11,014 bases of DNA. It comes from a bacterium. GTDB taxonomy: Bacteria; Verrucomicrobiota; Verrucomicrobiia; Limisphaerales; UBA11358. Below the pieces are notes generated by a model. It searched no databases. It was not told where the DNA came from and worked only from the letters and a program-made list of their open reading frames with translations. A program made the position numbers and the translations under genes. The stretch lies in contig JAJXXI010000054.1 in assembly GCA_021781185.1 (NCBI GenBank), positions 1 to 11,014 of the forward strand, in the 5' to 3' direction. This document shows positions 6,834 through 11,014 of the stretch, piece by piece; positions within the stretch are counted from its first letter, which is position 1, and the number at the start of each line of letters is the position of its first letter.

Positions 6834-8162
6834 TTGCGCACGTTCTACAACATTCTGTTCCTGGTTTTTTTCGCGCTGTCGTCGCCATATTATTTTTGGC
6901 GGATGCGGCGGCGCGGTGGCTGGCGGCAAAACTTTGGCCAGCGCTTTGCCATTTACGATTCCCCGCTCAAGCAGGCGCTGACCAACCGCCACGTCATCTG
7001 GATTCACGCGGTCAGTGTGGGCGAGGTGAACCTCTGCACCCAGCTCATCCGGGCCCTGGAACCGCGCGTGCCGAACGTCAAATTCGTCGTCTCCTGCACC
7101 ACCACCACCGGCATGGCGGAGTTGCGCCGCCGGCTGCCCTCGCGCGTGAGCATGATCTATTACCCGGTGGACCGCCGGAAATACGTCCGCCGCGCGCTCG
7201 CCACCGTCAACCCCGAGGCGGTGATCCTCGTCGAGGCGGAAATCTGGCCGAACTTTCTCTGGCGCCTGCGCGACCTGCAAATCCCGGTGTTCCTCGCCAA
7301 CGCCCGCCTGTCCGACCGTTCGTTTCCCCGCTATAAAAGATTTCATTTCCTGTTCCGGCCGCTGTTTGACTCGTTTGCCGGCGTGGGCTGCCAGAACGAG
7401 GAGGACGCGCAGCGGCTGCGCGCGGTGGGCTGCCACCCGGCGGCGGTGCGCGTGGTGGGCAACCTCAAGTTCGACGCGGCGAAATTGAGCGAACGCAGCG
7501 CGCTTGACGTGCGCGGCCTGCTCCGGCAAATCGGCGTGCCGGACGATGCGTTGATCCTAGTAGCCGGCAGCACACACGACGGCGAAGAGATCTTGCTGGC
7601 CGACATCGCGCGCCGGCTGCGGGAAAAATTCCCCAGCCTGTTCCTGATCCTGGTGCCGCGCCATTTTGAACGCTGCCAGGATCTGGGCCAGAAACTGCGC
7701 ACCCACGGCGTGAAGCTCATGTCCCGCAGCGAAATTTTCCCGGCCACCCAGGCGGCCCCCGGCACGCTCGAATGCCTGCTGGTGAACACCACCGGCGAAC
7801 TCAAGTTTTTCTACGAACCGGCCACCGTGGTCTTTGTCGGCAAAAGCCTCACCTCCGTGGGCGGGCAAAATCCGATTGAGCCCGGCGCGCAGGGCAAGGC
7901 CATCGTCTTTGGCCCGCACATGCAGAATTTTGCGGACATCACCCGCGCGTTTCTGAAGCATGAAGCTGCGGTGCAGGTCCATGATGCGGCCGGGCTGGAA
8001 ACCGCGCTGGCCGGGCTGCTGGCCGCGCCGGAACGCCGCGCCGCCATGGGCCACGCCGCCCTCAAGGTCGTCGCCGAAAATCTCGGTGCCGTGGAGCGCA
8101 CCGTGGAAATGATCCTGCCCCATTTGGAACGCCGGGGCATTTTCGTGCGTCAGAAAAAGTGA
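6834..8162 (+). CDS. waaA: 3-deoxy-D-manno-octulosonic acid (Kdo) transferase
   Basis: WaaA (KdtA) transfers Kdo from CMP-Kdo to lipid A precursor at the cytoplasmic face of the inner membrane, the first step of LPS inner core assembly. The 442-residue product (from TTG 6834) has an N-terminal membrane anchor (FYNILFLVFFALSSPYYF) and a GT-B fold of the GT30 family. Visible marks are HAVSVGE with the catalytic glutamate E64, VEAEIWPNFLWRL (133-145), VVGNLKFD before the second domain, a TTGELKFFYE segment, and GGQNPIEPGAQGKAIVFGPHMQNF carrying E349. Length is slightly above the usual 420-430. The start is set by the GAGGG site; using TTG 6774 would add 20 residues with no family likeness. It is co-directional with rpoD 90 bp downstream, but rpoD appears to have its own promoter. 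Lipid-side genes are not adjacent. Confidence 0.95.
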   Translation: MRTFYNILFLVFFALSSPYYFWRMRRRGGWRQNFGQRFAIYDSPLKQALTNRHVIWIHAVSVGEVNLCTQLIRALEPRVPNVKFVVSCTTTTGMAELRRRLPSRVSMIYYPVDRRKYVRRALATVNPEAVILVEAEIWPNFLWRLRDLQIPVFLANARLSDRSFPRYKRFHFLFRPLFDSFAGVGCQNEEDAQRLRAVGCHPAAVRVVGNLKFDAAKLSERSALDVRGLLRQIGVPDDALILVAGSTHDGEEILLADIARRLREKFPSLFLILVPRHFERCQDLGQKLRTHGVKLMSRSEIFPATQAAPGTLECLLVNTTGELKFFYEPATVVFVGKSLTSVGGQNPIEPGAQGKAIVFGPHMQNFADITRAFLKHEAAVQVHDAAGLETALAGLLAAPERRAAMGHAALKVVAENLGAVERTVEMILPHLERRGIFVRQKK

Positions 8163-8181
8163 CCCGGCCGCGTTTCGCCGC

Positions 8182-8210
8182 TTGACGAAGCCGCCGCCGC
8201 TTTTCATATT
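8182..8210 (+). promoter_or_regulatory. Strong candidate sigma70-type promoter for rpoD
   Basis: TTGACG (8182-8187, 5/6 to consensus) and CATATT (8205-8210, 4/6) with an ideal 17-bp spacer lie just after the waaA stop. The predicted transcript would start near 8217, giving a leader of about 36 nt before ATG 8253. As rpoD encodes the housekeeping sigma factor, this would be a self-read promoter. Confidence 0.55.
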
Positions 8211-8252
8211 CGCCCCGCTCCCCAATTTTTGGAGAGCAACGGCGCCTGTAGT

Positions 8253-9971
8253 ATGTCACCAAAAAAGTCCCGCAATAATCATTTCGCGACCCCCGCCGCG
8301 CCTCCGGCCATTCCCCTGCCGGCCGCACCTCCCGCACCCGCCAACCGCGAGGCCGAGCTGGCCGAGAAGATCAAGGAACTGGTCCTGCTGGCCAAGGAAC
8401 AGGGAAACCTGACGTTCAACGACATCAGCGAGGCGCTGCCGGAAAACCTGGCTTCGCCGGATAACCTGGATGAAATTTTCGCCAAGCTCCGCGAACTGGA
8501 GATCGAAATCGTGGACCAGGCCGAGGTGGACACGGTCAAGCCCGCCGAGGACGAGGAGGTTGAGACCCGGCACCTGGATTCGCTGGATGATCCCGTGCGG
8601 ATGTATCTCAAGCAGATGGGCGCGGTGCCGCTGCTGACCCGGGAGCAGGAGGTCGAAATCTCCAAACGCATCGAACAGGCGGAAACGGATCTGCGCGAGG
8701 TGATTTACAGCTTCGGCTTTGCCGGCAAGGAACACATCGCCCTCGCGGAAAAACTGCTCGCCGACCCGCCGCGCGAGCGGTTTGACCGCGTGGTGCTGGA
8801 CAAGAAAGTGGCCAGCCGCGAAGCCCATCTCAAAACCCTGCAACGCCTCGTGGAACGCGTGCGGGAGATGGACACGGAAGTGGACCGGCATTACAACGCC
8901 TGGCGGGCCGCCCATCAGAGCGCCAAGCGCAACCGCGAACATGATGAATTCCTGAAAGCCGACAGGAAGCTGCAGGCGATGTTCCCCAAATTTTGCTTCA
9001 AGCAGAAGGTTGTCGAGGAAATCGCGATGGTGGCCGAAAACATCCACGAAAAATTTCACTACAGCCTGCGCGGCTTGAGTGATTCCCAACAACAACGGGA
9101 GTCCCTCGCACAAAAACACCTGGTCGAGGCGGAAGAGCAGAAAATCCGCGCCCTGGAGGAATTCGTGCGGATGCCGGGCGAGGATTTCCTGCCGGCCTTT
9201 GACCGGCTGCGCGATGCGGCGGCTCGCGCGTTGCAGGCCAAGACGGAAATGGTGGAAGCCAACCTGCGCCTCGTCATTTCCATCGCCAAAAAATACACCA
9301 ACCGCGGCCTCTCCTTCCTCGACCTCATTCAGGAGGGCAACATGGGCCTGATGAAGGCAGTGGAAAAATTTGAATACCGCCGCGGCTACAAGTTTTCCAC
9401 CTACGCCACCTGGTGGATCCGGCAGGCCATCACCCGCAGCATCGCCGACCAGGCCCGCACCATCCGCATTCCGGTGCACATGATTGAAATCATCAACAAG
9501 CTGCTGCGGGCGCAGAAAAAACTGCTCCAGGAACTGGGCCGCGAGGCGACCCCGGAAGAAATTGCGGAGGAAATGCAACTGCCGGTGTTCCGCATCAATT
9601 CCGTCCTGAAAATGGCCCAGCAACCGGTCTCCCTGCAGACGCCGGTGGGCGATGGCGACGAGGCAAGTTTCGGCGATTTCATCGAGGACAAGGCGGCGGA
9701 CAATCCGCTGGACATCACCAGTTTCAGCCTGTTGAAAGCGCGGATGAGCGATGTGCTGTGCAGCCTGACCGAACGTGAACGGCAGGTGTTGGAGCTGCGC
9801 TTCGGACTGGGCGACGGCAATGCCCGCACGTTGGAAGAAGTCGGCCAGCAGTTCCGCGTCACCCGGGAACGCATCCGGCAGATCGAAGCCAAGGCACTGC
9901 GCAAAATGCGCCACCCGACCCGCCTGAAACTCTTGAACGGCTTTCTGGAGATGGAAAATCTGCCGGAGTGA
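8253..9971 (+). CDS. rpoD: RNA polymerase primary sigma factor RpoD (sigma70/SigA)
   Basis: The housekeeping sigma factor directs core RNA polymerase to -35/-10 promoters. The 572-residue product has all group 1 regions. A Pro/Ala-rich N-terminus leads into region 1.1 (about 32-90, [20 protein letters not shown]); region 1.2 follows ([22 protein letters not shown] from D112), then a non-conserved region of roughly 180 residues. Region 2 starts at N337 ([24 protein letters not shown]-like [39 protein letters not shown]), then regions 3.0-3.2 ([17 protein letters not shown]). Region 4 runs from about S504 ([18 protein letters not shown]) with the -35-binding helix-turn-helix [27 protein letters not shown] 8253 is chosen; the frame extends to TTG 8229, but that overlaps the expected leader. 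GGAGAG at 8231 is too far (16 nt) from the ATG for a normal Shine-Dalgarno site. Confidence 0.97.
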   Translation: MSPKKSRNNHFATPAAPPAIPLPAAPPAPANREAELAEKIKELVLLAKEQGNLTFNDISEALPENLASPDNLDEIFAKLRELEIEIVDQAEVDTVKPAEDEEVETRHLDSLDDPVRMYLKQMGAVPLLTREQEVEISKRIEQAETDLREVIYSFGFAGKEHIALAEKLLADPPRERFDRVVLDKKVASREAHLKTLQRLVERVREMDTEVDRHYNAWRAAHQSAKRNREHDEFLKADRKLQAMFPKFCFKQKVVEEIAMVAENIHEKFHYSLRGLSDSQQQRESLAQKHLVEAEEQKIRALEEFVRMPGEDFLPAFDRLRDAAARALQAKTEMVEANLRLVISIAKKYTNRGLSFLDLIQEGNMGLMKAVEKFEYRRGYKFSTYATWWIRQAITRSIADQARTIRIPVHMIEIINKLLRAQKKLLQELGREATPEEIAEEMQLPVFRINSVLKMAQQPVSLQTPVGDGDEASFGDFIEDKAADNPLDITSFSLLKARMSDVLCSLTERERQVLELRFGLGDGNARTLEEVGQQFRVTRERIRQIEAKALRKMRHPTRLKLLNGFLEMENLPE

Positions 9972-10208
9972 AGCACTCGGGACGGAACCGCGTGGCGCAA
10001 CGCCATCATGCGGAACCGGCCGGCAATCGTCCGCCGCGAGGGAAAACCTGTGCCGTTGCTGACGGCCCACCAGGTTTCAGCCGCCGACATGGCGGGCCCA
10101 TGGCTCAGCGGTTGGAGCAGGTGGCCCAGAATCGGGAAACGCATTTTCTCCCTAGTTCCTCACCGATATGATATTTCAGTTTTTGGCCGTTTACAGGTGC
10201 TGGCAAAT
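9972..10208. other. Intergenic region between convergent rpoD and prepilin-like gene
   Basis: This 237-bp stretch has no supported gene. It contains a small hairpin TGGCG-CAA-CGCCA at 9993-10005 flanked by two copies of CGGAACCG (9983-9990 and 10011-10018), a second stem CATGG-CGGGC-CCATG at 10088-10102, and an isolated tRNA D-arm-like segment at 10103-10118. No hairpin is followed by a T-tract on the plus strand, so no confident rpoD terminator is seen. Confidence 0.5.
9983..10018. repeat. Short hairpin flanked by 8-bp direct repeats, downstream of rpoD
   Basis: TGGCG (9993-9997) and CGCCA (10001-10005) form a perfect 5-bp stem with a CAA loop. CCGC (9988-9991) and GCGG (10010-10013) could extend it across a bulge. 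The identical octamer CGGAACCG borders it on both sides, with a 28-bp period. It may be an RNA 3'-end structure for rpoD mRNA or a degenerate repeat. Confidence 0.3.
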
Positions 10209-10930
10209 TTATTCCCAGCCATGCATCGAATTGTAACGGAACGTCATGGCATTCGTATCATAGCCCTTGAACCATTGCGCATGGCCGTCGCCGAAAAGAA
10301 TGTTTTGGCCCGATGAATGCACCTGCCAAAGTTCAAAGGGCGAACCATTGGCCGGTCCGCCCACGCAGTTCTGCGTGTAATCATCCTTGTCGGCATCCAG
10401 CGGATCAAAATGGCCGCCGCCCGTGACGTTGGGGATGTGCCGCACGTGTCGCCCGACAAAACATAAGCCGTGGGATTCAAAATGACGGTGCCTTTTACCG
10501 GCGCAAAAGCGCCGGCCACCACGTAAGCCGCGCGGTCGCCATTGAAATAATTAAATGGCCCCCGCATGTTCATCGGCAACTGCGCATTGCCCGGGCAGTC
10601 AAAAACGTTGGTGTTCCCAACGTAGGGAAAAATCTGTTCCAACCAACTGGCCTTTCCCGATCCGCCCGGCGGCGCGACATCCACTGCGCCCCAATAAATC
10701 GCCGAACCGGACTCGGGATACAAATCGTTGTTCTCATCCGCAAACATCCGCAGGCCCAGTCCGATCTGGTGCAGGTTGGAGTTGCAACTGGTGGCCCACG
10801 CCTTCTGTTTGGCTGCGCTCAAAGCCGGCAGCAGCATCGCCGCCAAGATCGCAATGATGGCGATGACCACCAACAGTTCAATCAAGGTGAAAGCGCGCCG
10901 CATTCCCGTGCCCATGAACATAAAAGACAC
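10209..10930 (-). pseudogene. Prepilin-like protein with N-terminal methylation motif and H-X9-DG domain, frameshifted
   Basis: The 5' frame starts with a type IV pilin/type II secretion leader: [23 protein letters not shown], with glutamate at mature position 5, then [11 protein letters not shown] and a globular part ([40 protein letters not shown]). This frame runs well to about SGD (codon 10448-10450). Family-like sequence then continues in another frame from 10448 ([20 protein letters not shown]) to the TAA at 10209-10211. That part contains the H-X9-DG motif, H at 10317-10319 and DG from 10289, in [19 protein letters not shown]. Restoring one base near 10448 would join them into a protein of about 240 residues, normal for this family of exported pseudopilin-like proteins. 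GTG 10930, ATG 10921 and ATG 10903 are possible starts; none has a clear Shine-Dalgarno site. The break may be a true mutation or a sequencing error. Confidence 0.8.
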
Positions 10931-10957
10931 CGTAAAAGCGAATTCGTTTCAAACAAT

Positions 10958-10997
10958 TTTCATCCGCCACGCAATTCAACATGTCCGGCGGATGAAA
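10958..10997. repeat. Perfect 11-bp inverted repeat upstream of the prepilin-like gene
   Basis: TTTCATCCGCC (10958-10968) and GGCGGATGAAA (10987-10997) are exact complements separated by 18 nt. The left arm ends 28 bp from the prepilin-like GTG. There is no T-run after the stem on the plus strand and only a weak one (ATTGTTTG) on the minus strand. It could be a 5' leader hairpin, a terminator of a gene to the right, or a two-armed protein-binding site. Confidence 0.45.
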
Positions 10998-11014
10998 GGG
11001 ATCAATAAAGCCTC

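Noticed and set aside
8256..10070. 604-codon open frame antisense to rpoD
   Set aside because: It mirrors rpoD codon by codon in GC-rich DNA, has no recognisable domain, and rpoD on the other strand is unambiguous.
10103..10118. tRNA D-arm-like segment GCTC-AGCGGTTG-GAGC
   Set aside because: No matching acceptor stem, anticodon stem or TTCGAAT-type T-arm follows at the right distances, so it is not a tRNA gene; it could at most be a fragment.
9401..10144. Minus-strand frame whose ATG (10144) is preceded by AGGGAG at good spacing
   Set aside because: Only the first part is intergenic; the rest is antisense to rpoD regions 2-4, and the peptide shows no recognisable motif. The ribosome-site likeness is probably chance.
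10008..10316. 102-codon plus-strand frame between rpoD and the prepilin-like gene
   Set aside because: It has no recognisable sequence and its 3' part is antisense to the H-X9-DG coding region.
1..11014. CRISPR array, insertion sequence, integrase, toxin-antitoxin or defence cassette
   Set aside because: No regularly spaced repeats, transposase or integrase motifs, or small paired genes were seen on either strand.

Overview
The window looks like a chromosomal segment of a Gram-negative bacterium of the Planctomycetes-Verrucomicrobia-Chlamydiae group, most likely a verrucomicrobium of the Pedosphaera/Limisphaera kind. The clues are: a Kdo transferase (so LPS is made); a prepilin-like protein with the [20 protein letters not shown] leader and an H-X9-DG motif, a family expanded in Verrucomicrobia, Planctomycetes and Lentisphaerae; a PEP-CTERM sorting tail; GC-rich sequence; and weak or absent Shine-Dalgarno sites. 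The phylum assignment is inference, because no rRNA gene is present.

Layout, left to right. Positions 1-123 (+) hold the C-terminal end of a PEP-CTERM protein. It converges on, and overlaps by 26 bp, the 3' end of mfd (98-3841, -), the transcription-repair coupling factor. Divergent from mfd is a polytopic transporter of the ArsB/NhaD ion transporter superfamily (3928-5184, +). It converges across a 66-bp gap with a second, different member of that superfamily, NhaD-like (5251-6591, -). A divergent intergenic region of about 240 bp (6592-6833) carries a 14-bp palindrome lying over a possible promoter. It leads into waaA/kdtA (6834-8162, +) and then rpoD (8253-9971, +), which has a good promoter of its own between the two genes. 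A gene-poor stretch of 237 bp follows. The last gene (10209-10930, -) is an H-X9-DG prepilin-like protein broken by a single frameshift near 10448. A perfect 11-bp inverted repeat sits upstream of it at the right edge.

Most of the window is core housekeeping: DNA repair, LPS inner core, primary sigma factor and cation/anion transport. The genes do not form one pathway, and strand switches split them into at least five transcription units. I found no convincing defence system, mobile element, CRISPR array or RNA gene.

The most unusual signal is inside mfd. At three separate places the protein carries extra low-complexity residues. The matching DNA is palindromic or tandem-repeat sequence resembling dispersed intergenic repeats, which suggests repeat elements inserted in frame into an essential-type gene. 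Other points worth checking are the prepilin frameshift, the atypically long tail after the PEP-CTERM helix, and the two perfect inverted repeats in intergenic positions.
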